DNA from: Megachile rotundata
Lineage: Eukaryota > Arthropoda > Insecta > Hymenoptera > Megachilidae
Length of the DNA stretch: 64,000 nt
Direction of reading: 5' to 3'
NCBI RefSeq assembly: GCF_050947335.1
Contig: NW_027474079.1
Location: 28,605-92,604 of the forward strand
The notes beneath the pieces are model-generated. The model saw nothing but the letters and a program-made list of their open reading frames with translations. It made no database searches and was not told the DNA's origin. Positions 24,154 to 38,000 of the stretch are shown here, piece by piece (the stretch's first letter is position 1; the number at the start of each line of letters is the position of its first letter). The translations under genes were made by a program, and so were the position numbers.

Positions 24154-25730
24154 TTCTATCGATCATATAAGCATAATATGGCTAATAATATGAGTTAGAT
24201 AGATAATAATAAGAGTAATGAGTATAGTAATTGTAGTTCTATCGATCATATCTGCATAATATGGTTAATAATATGAGTTAGATTCATAATAATAACAGTA
24301 ATAAGTATAGTAATTGTCGTTCTATCGATCATTTAAGCATAATATGGCTAATAATATGAGTTAGATAGATAATAATAAGAGTAATAAGTATAGTAATTGT
24401 CGTTCTATCGGTCATTTAAGCATAATATGGCGAATAATATGAGTTGGGTTGATAAAACTAAGAATAATAAGTACAGTAACTGTCGTTCTATCGATCATAT
24501 AAGCATAATATGGTTAATAATATGAGTTAGAATGATAATAATAAGAGTAATAAGTATAGTAATTGTCGTTCTATCGATCATATCTGCATAATATGGTTAA
24601 TAATATGAGTTAGATTGATAATAGTGAGTGTAATAAGTATAGTGAATGTCGTTCTATCGATCATATCAGCATAATATGGGTAATAATATGAGTTGGATTG
24701 ATAATAGTGAGAGTAATGAGTATAGTAATTGTCGTTCTATTGATCATATAAGCATAATATGGCTAATAATATGAGTTAGATTGATAATAATAACAGTAAT
24801 AAGTATAGTATTTGTCGTTCTATCGATAATATAAGCATAATATGGCTAATAATATGAGTTAGATTGATAATACTAAGAGTAGTGAGTATAGTAATTCTCG
24901 TTCTATCGATCATATAAGGATAATATGGCTAATAATATGAGTTAGATTGATAATACTAAGAGTAGTGAGTATAGTAATTGTCGTACTATCGATCATATAG
25001 GCATAATATGGCTAATAATATGAGTTAGATTGATAATAATAAGTGTAAAAAGTAGAGTAATTGTCGTTCGATCGATCATATCTGCATAATATGGTTAACA
25101 ATATGAGTTAGATTGATAATAATAAGAGTAATGAGTATAGTAATTGTAGTTCTATCGATCATATAAGCATAATATGGCTAATAATATGAGTTAGATTGAT
25201 AATAATAAGAGTAATAAGTATAGTAATTGTCGTTCTCTCGATCATTTAAGCATAATATGGCGAATAATATGAGTTGGGTTGATAAAACTAAGAATAATAA
25301 GTACAGTAACTGTCGTTCTATCGATCATATAAGCATAATATGGTTAATAATATGAGTTAGAATGATAATAATAAGAGTAATAAGTATAGTAATTGTCGTT
25401 CTATCGATCATATCTGCATAATATGGTTAATAATATGAGTTAGATTGATAATAGTGAGTGTAATAAGTATAGTGAATGTCGTTCTATCGATCATATCAGC
25501 ATAATATGGGTAATAATATGAGTTGGATTGATAATAGTGAGAGTAATGAGTATAGTATTTGTCGTTCTATCGATCATATAAGCATAATATGGCTAATAAT
25601 ACGAGTTAGATTGATAATAATAAGAGTAATAAGTATAGTAATTGTCGTTCTATCGATCATATAAGCACAATATGGCTAATAATATGAGTTAGATTGATAA
25701 TAATAAGAGTAATGAGTATAGTAATTGTCG
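24154..25730 (+). repeat. 19-mer HOR, dispersed copy (1,577 bp)
   Basis: The copy corresponds to 14,028-15,604 at an offset of 10,126 bp (122 monomers). GATAAAAC landmarks are at 24,451 and 25,281 and the BclI-type TGATCA at 24,741. It carries ATCGATAATATAAG near 24,827, like the copy at 41 kb and unlike the tandem pair at 14-17 kb. The ATCGAAAAT change is therefore probably derived in the tandem pair. Confidence 0.75.
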
Positions 25731-26410
25731 TTCTATCGATCATATAAGCATAATATGGCTAATAATATGAGTTAGATAGATAATAATAAGAGTAATGAGT
25801 ATAGTAATTGTAGTTCTATCGATCATATCTGCATAATATGGTTAATAATATGAGTTAGATTCATAATAATAACAGTAATAAGTATAGTAATTGTCGTTCT
25901 ATCGATCATTTAAGCATAATATGGCTAATAATATGAGTTAGATAGATAATAATAAGAGTAATAAGTATAGTAATTGTCGTTCTATCGGTCATTTAAGCAT
26001 AATATGGCGAATAATATGAGTTGGGTTGATAAAACTAAGAATAATAAGTACAGTAACTGTCGTTCTATCGATCATATAAGCATAATATGGTTAATAATAT
26101 GAGTTAGAATGATAATAATAAGAGTAATAAGTATAGTAATTGTCGTTCTATCGATCATATCTGCATAATATGGTTAATAATATGAGTTAGATTGATAATA
26201 GTGAGTGTAATAAGTATAGTGAATGTCGTTCTATCGATCATATCAGCATAATATGGGTAATAATATGAGTTGGATTGATAATAGTGAGAGTAATGAGTAT
26301 AGTAATTGTCGTTCTATCGATCATATAAGCATAATATGGCTAATAATATGAGTTAGATTGATAATAATAAGAGTAATAAGTATAGTATTTGTCGTTCTAT
26401 CGATAATATA
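25731..26410 (+). repeat. Partial 19-mer unit, about eight monomers
   Basis: The sequence repeats the start of the 19-mer a second time (landmark 26,028, nine monomers after 25,281), as at 17,182. It is cut off by the junction near 26,411, where the sequence switches to a copy of 20.0-22.0 kb. No other content was seen. Confidence 0.65.
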
Positions 26411-28358
26411 AGCATAATATGGCTAATAATATGAGTTAGATAGATAATAATAAGAGTAATGAGTATAGTAATTGTAGTTCTATCGATCATATCTGCATAA
26501 TATGGTTAATATTATGAGTTGGATTCATAATAATAACAGTAATAAGTATAGTAATTGTCGTTCTATCGATCATTTAAGCATAATATGGCTAATAATACGA
26601 GTTAGATTGATAATAATAAGAGTAATAAGTATAGTAACTGTCGTTCTATCGATCATATAAGCATAATATGGTTAATAATATGAGTTAGAATGATAATAAT
26701 AAGAGTAATAAGTATAGTAATTGTCGTTCTATCGATCATATCTGCATAATATGGTTAATAATATGAGTTAGATTGATAATAATAAGAGTAATAAGTATAG
26801 TATTTGTCGTTCTATCGATCATATAAGCATAATATGGCTAATAACATGCGTTAGATTGATAATTATAAGAGTAATAAGTATAGTAATTGTCGTTCTATCG
26901 ATCATATAAGCACAATATGGCTAATAATATGAGTTAGATTGATAATAGTGAGTGCAATAAATATAGTAATTGTCGTTCTATCGCTCATATAAGCACAATA
27001 TGGCTAATAATATGAGTTAGATTGATAATAATAAGAGTAATAAGTATAGTAATTGTCGTTCTATCGATCATATCTGAATAATATGGTTAATAATATGAGT
27101 TAGATTGATAATAGTGAGTGTAATAAGTATAGTGAATGTCGTTCTATCGATCATATCAGCATAATATGGGTAATAATATGAGTTGGATTGATAATAATAA
27201 GAGTAATGAGTATAGTAATTGTAGTTCTATCGATCATATAAGCATAATATGGCTAATAATATGAGTAAGAATCATAATAATAAGAGTAATGAGTATAGTA
27301 ATTGTAGTTCTATCGATCATATCTGCATAATATGGTGAATAATATGAGTTAGATTCATAATAATAACAGTAATAAGTATAGTAATTGTCGTTCTATCGAT
27401 AATATAACCATAATATGGCTAATAATATGAGTTAGATTGATAATACTAAGAGTAGTGAGTATAGTAATTCTCGTTCTATCGATCATATAAGAGTAATATG
27501 GCTAATAATATGAGTTAGATTGATAATAATAAGAGTAATAAGTACAGTAATTGTCGTTCAATCGATCATATAAGCATAATAAGGCTAATAATATGAGTTA
27601 GAGTGATAATACTAAGAGTAGTGAGTATAGTAATTCTCATTCTATCGATCATATAAGCATAATATGGCTAATAATATGAGTTAGATTGATAATAATAAGA
27701 GTAATAAGTATAGTAATTGTCGTTCTCTCGATCATATAAGCATAATATGGCTAATAATATGAGTTAGAGTGATAATACTAAGAGTAGTGAGTATAGTAAT
27801 TCCCATTCTATCGATCATATAAGCATAATATGGCTAATAATATGAGTAAGATTGATAATAATAACAGTAATAAGTATAGTAATTGTCGTTCTATCGATAA
27901 TATAAGCATAATATGGCTAATAATATGAGTTAGATTCATAATAATAAGAGTAGGAAGTATAGTAATTGTCGTTCTATCGATCATATAAGCATAATATGGC
28001 TAATAATATGAGTTAGATTGATAATAATAAGTGTAAAAAGTAGAGTAATTGTCGTTCGATCGATCATATCTGCATAATATGGTTAATAATATGAGTTAGA
28101 TTGATAATAATAAGAGTAATGAGTATAGTAATTGTCGTACTATCGATCATATAAGCATAATATGGCTAATAATGTGAGTTAGATTGATAATAATAAGTGT
28201 AATAAGTATAGTAATTGTCGTTCTATCGGTCATTTAAGCATAATATGGCTAATAATATGAGTCAGATTGATAACAATAACAGTAATAAGTATAGTAATTG
28301 TCGTTCTATCGATAATATAAGCATAATATGGCTAATAATATGAGTTAGATTGATAATA
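26411..28358 (+). repeat. Near-identical copy of 20,020-21,967 (1.95 kb)
   Basis: The offset is 6,391 bp (77 monomers) throughout. Matching rare variants include AACATGCGTTAG (20,452 and 26,843), GAGTAATATGG, TTCAATCG, GAGTAGGAAG and AATGTGAG. It also shares the two-monomer loss near the GAGTGCAATAAAT variant. I noticed only two substitutions: TCCCATTC near 27,802 for TCTCATTC, and GATAACAATAAC near 28,272 for GATAATAATAAC. The left junction is at the CGATAATATAAGC monomer. At the right junction GATAATAATAAG replaces GATAATACTAAG. Confidence 0.8.
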
Positions 28359-29181
28359 ATAAGAGTAATAAGTATAGGAATTGTCGTTCTATCGATAATA
28401 TAAGCATAATATGGCTAATAATATGAGTTAGATTGATAATACTAAGGGTAGTGAGTATAGTAATTCTCGTTCTGTCGATCATGTAAGCATAATATGGCTA
28501 ATAATATGAGTTGGATTGATAATAATAAGAGTAATAAGTATAGTAATTGTCGTTCTATCGATCATATAAGCATAATATGGCTAATAATATGAGTTAGATT
28601 GATAATACTAAGAGTAGTGAGTATTGTAATTCTCATTCTATCGATCATATAAGCACAATATGGCTAATAATATGAGTTAGATTGATAATAATAAGAGTAA
28701 TGAGTATAGTAATTGTCGTTCTATCGATCATATCTGCATAATATGGTTAACAGTATGAGTTAGATTGATAATAATAAGAGTAATAAGTATAGTAATTGTC
28801 GTTATATCGATCATATAACCATAATATGGCTAATAATATGAGTTAGATTGATAATACTAAGAGTAGTGAGTATAGTAATTCTCGTTCTATCGATCATATA
28901 AGCATAATATGGCTAATAATATGAGTTAGATTGATAATAATAAGAGTAATAAGTACAGTAATTGTCGTTCTATCGATCATATAAGCATAATAAGGCTAAT
29001 AATATGAGTTAGAGTGATAATACTAAGAGTAGTGAGTATAGTAATTCTCATTCTATCGATCATATAAGCATAATATGGCTAATAATATGAGTTAGATTGA
29101 TAATAATAAGAGTAAAAAGTATAGTAATTGTCGTTCTCTCGATCATTTAAGCATAATATGGCGAATAATATGAGTTGGGTT
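28359..29181 (+). repeat. Link segment of about ten monomers
   Basis: The variant order GTATAGGAATTG, CTAAGGGTAG, CTGTCGATCATG, GTTAACAG, TCGTTATATC, AATAAGGC and GAGTAAAAAG leads to the landmark at 29,182. Much of this order recurs at 33.35-34.15 kb and 36.4-37.1 kb. A private GTATTGTAATTC substitution sits near 28,625. It is satellite only. Confidence 0.6.
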
Positions 29182-32169
29182 GATAAAACTAAGAATAATA
29201 AGTACAGTAACTGTCGTTCTATCGATCATATAAGCATAATATGGTTAATAATATGAGTTAGAATGATAATAATAAGAGTAATAAGTATAGTAATTGTCGT
29301 TCTATCGATCATATCTGCATAATATGGTTAATAATATGAGTTAGATTGATAATAGTGAGTGTAATAAGTATAGTGAATGTCGTTCTATCGATCATATCAG
29401 CATAATATGGGTAATAATATGAGTTGGATTGATAATAATAAGAGTAATGAGTATAGTAATTGTAGTTCTATCGATCATATAAGCATAATATGGCTAATAA
29501 TATGAGTAAGAATCATAATAATAAGAGTAATGAGTATAGTAATTGTAGTTCTATCGATCATATCTGCATAATATGGTTAATAATATGAGTTAGATTCATA
29601 ATAATAACAGTAATAAGTATAGTAATTGTCGTGCTATCGATAATATAACCATAATATGGCTAATAATATGAGTTAGATTGATAATCCTAAGAGTAGTGAG
29701 TATAGTAATTCTCGTTCTATCGATCATATAAGAATAATATGGCTAATAATATGAGTTAGATTGATAATAATAAGAGTAATAAGTACAGTAATTGTCGTTC
29801 TATCGATCATATAAGCATAATAAGGCTAATAATATGAGTTAGAGTGATAATACTAAGAGTAGTGAGTATAGTAATTCTCATTCTATCGATCATATAAGCA
29901 TAATATGGCTAATAATATGAGTTAGATTGATAATAATAAGAGTAATAAGTATAGTAATTGTCGTTCTCTCGATCATATAAGCATAATATGGCTAATAATA
30001 TGAGTTAGAGTGATAATACTAAGAGTAGTGAGTATAGTAATTCTCATTCTCTCGATCATATAAGCATAATATGGCTAATAATATGAGTAAGATTGATAAT
30101 AATAACAGTAATAAGTATAGTAATTGTCGTTCTATCGATAATATAAGCATAATATGGCTAATAATATGAGTTAGATTGATAATACTAAGAGTAGTGGGTA
30201 TAGTAATTCTCGTTCTATCTATCATATAATCATAATATGAATAATAATATGAGTTAGATTGATAATACTAAGAGTGGTGAGTATAGTAATTGTCGTTCTA
30301 CCGATCATATAAGCATAATATGGCTAATAATATGAGTTAGATTGATAATAATAAGAGTAATGAGTATAGTAATTGTCGTTCTATCGATCATATCTGCATA
30401 ATATGGTTAACAGTATGAGTTAGATTGATAATAATAAGAGTAATAAGTATAGTAATTGTCGTTATATCGATCATATAACCATAATATGGCTAATAATATG
30501 AGTTAGATTGATAATACTAAGGGTAGTGAGTATAGTAATTCTCGTTCTGTCGATCATGTAAGCATAATATGGCTAATAATATGAGTTGGATTGATAATAA
30601 TAAGAGTAATAAGTATAGTAATTGTCGTTCTATCGATCATATAAGCATAATATGGCTAATAATATGAGTTAGATTGATAATACTAAGAGTAGTGAGTATA
30701 GTAATTCTCATTCTATCGATCATATAAGCATAATATGGCTAATAATATGAGTTAGATAGATAATAATAAGAGTAATGAGTATAGTAATTGTAGTTCTATC
30801 GATCATATCTGCATAATATGGTTAATAATATGAGTTAGATTCATAATAATAACAGTAATAAGTATAGTAATTGTCGTTCTATCGATAATATAACCATAAT
30901 ATGGCTAATAATATGAGTTAGATTGATAATACTAAGAGTAGTGAGTATAGTAATTCTCGTTCTATCGATCATATAAGCATAATATGGCTAATAATATGAG
31001 TTAGATTGATAATAATAAGAGTAATAAGTACAGTAATTGTCGTTCTATCGATCATATAAGCATAATAAGGCTAATAATATGAGTTAGAGTGATAATACTA
31101 AGAGTAGTGAGTATAGTAATTCTCATTCTATCGATCATATAAGCATAATATGGCTAATAATATGAGTTAGATTGATAATAATAAGAGTAAAAAGTATAGT
31201 AATTGTCGTTCTCTCGATCATTTAAGCATAATATGGCGAATTATATGAGTTGGGTTGATAAAACTAAGAATAATAAGTACAGTAACTGTCGTTCTATCGA
31301 TCATATAAGCATAATATGGTTAATAATATGAGTTAGAATGATAATAATAAGAGTAATAAGTATAGTACTTGTCGTTCTATCGATCATATCTGCATAATAT
31401 GGTTAATAATATGAGTTAGATTGATAATAGTGAGTGTAATAAGTATAGTGAATGTCGTTCTATCGATCATATCAGCATAATATGGGTAATAATATGAGTT
31501 GGATTGATAATAGTGAGAGTAATGAGTATAGTATTTGTCGTTCTATCGATCATATAAGCATAATATGGCTAATAATACGAGTTAGATTGATAATAATAAG
31601 AGTAATAAGTATAGTAATTGTCGTTCTATCGATCATATAAGCACAATATGGCTAATAATATGAGTTAGATTGATAATAATAAGAGTAATGAGTATAGTAA
31701 TTGTCGTTCTATCGATCATATCTGCATAATATGGTTAACAGTATGAGTTAGATTGATAATAATAAGAGTAATAAGTATAGTAATTGTCGTTATATCGATC
31801 ATATAACCATAATATGGCTAATAATATGAGTTAGATTGATAATACTAAGAGTAGTGAGTATAGTAATTCTCGTTCTATCGATCATATAAGCATAATATGG
31901 CTAATAATATGAGTTAGATTGATAATAATAAGAGTAATAAGTACAGTAATTGTCGTTCTATCGATCATATAAGCATAATAAGGCTAATAATATGAGTTAG
32001 AGTGATAATACTAAGAGTAGTGAGTATAGTAATTCTCATTCTATCGATCATATAAGCATAATATGGCTAATAATATGAGTTAGATTGATAATAATAAGAG
32101 TAAAAAGTATAGTAATTGTCGTTCTCTCGATCATTTAAGCATAATATGGCGAATAATATGAGTTGGGTT
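29182..32169 (+). repeat. P-type HOR, copy P1 (36-mer, 2,988 bp)
   Basis: The copy is bounded by GATAAAAC landmarks 29,182 and 32,170, with an internal one at 31,257 (25 plus 11 monomers). The first landmark is followed by an ATCAGCATAATATGGG monomer of the TAATAAGAG type. The internal one is followed by the AGTGAGAG type that opens a 62-codon frame at 31,452. Its order closely matches 35,075 onwards at an offset of 5,893 bp (71 monomers). Private changes include GTGCTATCG near 29,631, GATAATCCTAAG near 29,682 and GCGAATTATATG near 31,240; the last is shared with the landmarks at 37,150 and 39,059. Confidence 0.7.
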
Positions 32170-35074
32170 GATAAAACTAAGAATAATAAGTACAGTAACT
32201 GTCGTTCTATCGATCATATAAGCATAATATAGTTAATAATATGAGTTAGAATGATAATAATAAGAGTAATAAGTATAGTAATTGTCGTTCTATCGATCAT
32301 ATCTGCATAATATGGTTAATAATATGAGTTAGATTGATAATAGTGAGTGTAATAAGTATAGTGAATGTCGTTCTATCGATCATATCAGCATAATATGGGT
32401 AATAATATGAGTTGGATTGATAATAATAAGAGTAATGAGTATAGTAATTGTAGTTCTATCGATCATATAAGCATAATATGGCTAATAATATGAGTAAGAA
32501 TCATAATAATAAGAGTAATGAGTATAGTAATTGTAGTTCTATCGATCATATCTGCATAATATGGTTAATAATATGAGTTAGATTCATAATAATAACAGTA
32601 ATAAGTATAGTAATTGTCGTTCTATCGATAATATAACCATAATATGGCTAATAATATGAGTTAGATTGATAATACTAAGAGTAGTGAGTATAGTAATTCT
32701 CGTTCTATCGATCATATAAGAGTAATATGGCTAATAATATGAGTTAGATTGATAATAATAAGAGTAATAAGTACAGTAATTGTCGTTCAATCGATCATAT
32801 AAGCATAATAAGGCTAATAATATGAGTTAGAGTGATAATACTAAGAGTAGTGAGTATAGTAATTCTCATTCTATCGATCATATAAGCATAATATGGCTAA
32901 TAATATGAGTAAGATTGATAATAATAAGAGTAATAAGTATAGTAATTGTCGTTTTCTCGATCATATAAGCATAATATGGCTAATAATATGAGTTAGATTC
33001 ATAATAATAAGAGTAGGAAGTATAGTAATTGTCGTTCTATCGATCATATAAGCATAATATGACTAATAATATGAGTTAGATTGATAATAATAAGTGTAAA
33101 AAGTAGAGTAATTGTCGTTCGATCGATCATATCTGCATAATATGGTTAATAATATGAGTTAGATTGATAATAATAAGAGTAATGAGTATAGTAATTGTCG
33201 TACTATCGATCATATAAGCATAATATGGCTAATAATGTGAGTTAGATTGATAATAATAAGTGTAATAAGTATAGTAATTGTCGTTCTATCGGTCATTTAA
33301 GCATAATATGGCTAATAATATGAGTCAGATTGATAATAATAACAGTAATAAGTATAGGAATTGTCGTTCTATCGATAATATAAGCATAATATGGCTAATA
33401 ATATGAGTTAGATTGATAATACTAAGGGTAGTGAGTATAGTAATTCTCGTTCTGTCGATCATGTAAGCATAATATGGCTAATAATATGAGTTGGATTGAT
33501 AATAATAAGAGTAATAAGTATAGTAATTGTCGTTCTATCGATCATATAAGCATAATATGGCTAATAATATGAGTTAGATTGATAATACTAAGAGTAGTGA
33601 GTATAGTAATTCTCATTCTATCGATCATATAAGCATAATATGGCTAATAATATGAGTTAGATAGATAATAATAAGAGTAATGAGTATAGTAATTGTAGTT
33701 CTATCGATCATATCTGCATAATATGGTTAATAATATGAGTTAGATTCATAATAATAACAGTAATAAGTATAGTAATTGTCGTTCTATCGATAATATAACC
33801 ATAATATGGCTAATAATATGAGTTAGATTGATAATACTAAGAGTAGTGAGTATAGTAATTCTCGTTCTATCGATCATATAAGCATAATATGGCTAATAAT
33901 ATGAGTTAGATTGATAATAATAAGAGTAATAAGTACAGTAATTGTCGTTCTATCGATCATATAAGCATAATAAGGCTAATAATATGAGTTAGAGTGATAA
34001 TACTAAGAGTAGTGAGTATAGTAATTCTCATTCTATCGATCATATAAGCATAATATGGCTAATAATATGAGTTAGATTGATAATAATAAGAGTAAAAAGT
34101 ATAGTAATTGTCGTTCTCTCGATCATTTAAGCATAATATGGCGAATAATATGAGTTGGGTTGATAAAACTAAGAATAATAAGTACAGTAACTGTCGTTCT
34201 ATCGATCATATAAGCGTAATATGGTTAATAATATGAGTTAGAATGATAATAATAAGAGTAATAAGTATAGTAATTGTCGTTCTATCGATCATATCTGCAT
34301 AATATGGTTAATAATATGAGTTAGATTGATAATAGTGAGTGTAATAAGTATAGTGAATGTCGTTCTATCGATCATATCAGCATAATATGGGTAATAATAT
34401 GAGTTGGATTGATAATAGTGAGAGTAATGAGTATAGTATTTGTCGTTCTATCGATCATATAAGCATAATATGGCTAATAATACGAGTTAGATTGATAATA
34501 ATAAGAGTAATAAGTATAGTAATTGTCGTTCTATCGATCATATAAGCACAATATGGCTAATAATATGAGTTAGATTGATAATAATAAGAGTAATGAGTAT
34601 AGTAATTGTCGTTCTATCGATCATATCTGCATAATATGGTTAACAGTATGAGTTAGATTGATAATAATAAGAGTAATAAGTATAGTAATTGTCGTTATAT
34701 CGATCATATAACCATAATATGGCTAATAATATGAGTTAGATTGATAATACTAAGAGTAGTGAGTATAGTAATTCTCGTTCTATCGATCATATAAGCATAA
34801 TATGGCTAATAATATGAGTTAGATTGATAATAATAAGAGTAATAAGTACAGTAATTGTCGTTCTATCGATCATATAAGCATAATAAGGCTAATAATATGA
34901 GTTAGAGTGATAATACTAAGAGTAGTGAGTATAGTAATTCTCATTCTATCGATCATATAAGCATAATATGGCTAATAATATGAGTTAGATTGATAATAAT
35001 AAGAGTAAAAAGTATAGTAATTGTCGTTCTCTCGATCATTTAAGCATAATATGGCGAATAATATGAGTTGGGTT
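32170..35074 (+). repeat. P-type HOR, copy P2 (35-mer, mosaic)
   Basis: The copy is bounded by landmarks 32,170 and 35,075, with an internal one at 34,162 (24 plus 11 monomers). The ends follow P1. The middle (about 32.7-33.35 kb) instead carries block L variants: GAGTAATATGG, TTCAATCG, GAGTAGGAAG, GTGTAAAAAGTAGAG, AATGTGAG and GAGTCAG. This is a chimera of the two HOR types, most simply explained by unequal exchange or conversion between them. Private changes are TCGTTTTCTCG near 32,951 and AATATGACTAAT near 33,058. Confidence 0.65.
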
Positions 35075-38000
35075 GATAAAACTAAGAATAATAAGTACAG
35101 TAACTGTCGTTCTATCGATCATATAAGCATAATATGGTTAATAATATGAGTTAGAATGATAATAATAAGAGTAATAAGTATAGTAATTGTCGTTCTATCG
35201 ATCATATCTGCATAATATGGTTAATAATATGAGTTAGATTGATAATAGTGAGTGTAATAAGTATAGTGAATGTCGTTCTATCGATCATATCAGCATAATA
35301 TGGGTAATAATATGAGTTGGATTGATAATAATAAGAGTAATGAGTATAGTAATTGTAGTTCTATCGATCATATAAGCATAATATGGCTAATAATATGAGT
35401 AAGAATCATAATAATAAGAGTAATGAGTATAGTAATTGTAGTTCTATCGATCATATCTGCATAATATGGTTAATAATATGAGTTAGATTCATAATAATAA
35501 CAGTAATAAGTATAGTAATTGTCGTTCTATCGATAATATAACCATAATATGGCTAATAATATGAGTTAGATTGATAATACTAAGAGTAGTGAGTATAGTA
35601 ATTCTCGTTCTATCGATCATATAAGAATAATATGGCTAATAATATGAGTTAGATTGATAATAATAAGAGTAATAAGTACAGTAATTGTCGTTCTATCGAT
35701 CATATAAGCATAATAAGGCTAATAATATGAGTTAGAGTGATAATACTAAGAGTAGTGAGTATAGTAATTCTCATTCTATCGATCATATAAGCATAATATG
35801 GCTAATAATATGAGTTAGATTGATAATAATAAGAGCAATAAGTATAGTAATTGTCGTTCTCTCGATCATATAAGCATAATATGGCTAATAATATGAGTTA
35901 GAGTGATAATACTAAGAGTAGTGAGTATAGTAATTCTCATTCTATCGATCATATAAGCATAATATGGCTAATAATATGAGTAAGATTGATAATAATAACA
36001 GTAATAAGTATAGTAATTGTCGTTCTATCGATAATATAAGCATAATATGGCTAATAATATGAGTTAGATTGATAATACTAAGAGTAGTGGGTATAGTAAT
36101 TCTCGTTCTATCTATCATATAATCATAATATGAATAATAATATGAGTTAGATTGATAATACTAAGAGTGGTGAGTATAGTAATTGTCGTTCTACCGATCA
36201 TATAAGCATAATATGGCTAATAATATGAGTTAGATTGATAATAATAAGAGTAATGAGTATAGTAATTGTCGTTCTATCGATCATATCTGCATAATATGGT
36301 TAACAGTATGAGTTAGATTGATAATAATAAGAGTAATAAGTATAGTAATTGTCGTTATATCGATCATATAACCATAATATGGCTAATAATATGAGTTAGA
36401 TTGATAATACTAAGGGTAGTGAGTATAGTAATTCTCGTTCTGTCGATCATGTAAGCATAATATGGCTAATAATATGAGTTGGATTGATAATAATAAGAGT
36501 AATAAGTATAGTAATTGTCGTTCTATCGATCATATAAGCATAATATGGCTAATAATATGAGTTAGATTGATAATACTAAGAGTAGTGAGTATAGTAATTC
36601 TCATTCTATCGATCATATAAGCATAATATGGCTAATAATATGAGTTAGATAGATAATAATAAGAGTAATGAGTATAGTAATTGTAGTTCTATCGATCATA
36701 TCTGCATAATATGGTTAATAATATGAGTTAGATTCATAATTATAACAGTAATAAGTATAGTAATTGTCGTTCTATCGATAATATAACCATAATATGGCTA
36801 ATAATATGAGTTAGATTGATAATACTAAGAGTAGTGAGTATAGTAATTCTCGTTCTATCGATCATATAAGCATAATATGGCTAATAATATGAGTTAGATT
36901 GATAATAATAAGAGTAATAAGTACAGTAATTGTCGTTCTATCGATCATATAAGCATAATAAGGCTAATAATATGAGTTAGAGTGATAATACTAAGAGTAG
37001 TGAGTATAGTAATTCTCATTCTATCGATCATATAAGCATAATATGGCTAATAATATGAGTTAGATTGATAATAATAAGAGTAAAAAGTATAGTAATTGTC
37101 GTTCTCTCGATCATTTAAGCATAATATGGCGAATTATATGAGTTGGGTTGATAAAACTAAGAATAATAAGTACAGTAACTGTCGTTCTATCGATCATATA
37201 AGCATAATATGGTTAATAATATGAGTTAGAATGATAATAATAAGAGTAATAAGTATAGTAATTGTCGTTCTATCGATCATATCTGCATAATATGGTTAAT
37301 AATATGAGTTAGATTGATAATAGTGAGTGTAATAAGTATAGTGAATGTCGTTCTATCGATCATATCAGCATAATATGGGTAATAATATGAGTTGGATTGA
37401 TAATAGTGAGAGTAATGAGTATAGTATTTGTCGTTCTATCGATCATATAAGCATAATATGGCTAATAATACGAGTTAGATTGATAATAATAAGAGTAATA
37501 AGTATAGTAATTGTCGTTCTATCGATCATATAAGCACAATATGGCTAATAATATGAGTTAGATTGATAATAATAAGAGTAATAAGTACAGTAATTGTCGT
37601 TCTATCGATCATATAAGCATAATAAGGCTAATAATATGAGTTAGAGTGATAATACTAAGAGTAGTGAGTATAGTAATTCTCATTCTATCGATCATATAAG
37701 CATAATATGGCTAATAATATGAGTTAGATTGATAATAATAAGAGTAATAAGTATAGTAATTGTCGTTCTCTCGATCATATAAGCATAATATGGCTAATAA
37801 TATGAGTTAGAGTGATAATACTAAGAGTAGTGAGTATAGTAATTCTCATTCTATCGATCATATAAGCATAATATGGCTAATAATATGAGTAAGATTGATA
37901 ATAATAACAGTAATAAGTATAGTAATTGTCGTTCTATCGATAATATAAGCATAATATGGCTAATAATATGAGTTAGATTGATAATACTAAGAGTAGTGGG

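Noticed and set aside
30019..30225. A 68-codon frame on the minus strand.
   Set aside because: It lies inside ordinary monomers and depends on substitutions in the CTCATTC and TATCTATC variants. It is rich in Leu and Ile from reverse-complement TAA/TAT runs and has no recognisable protein feature.
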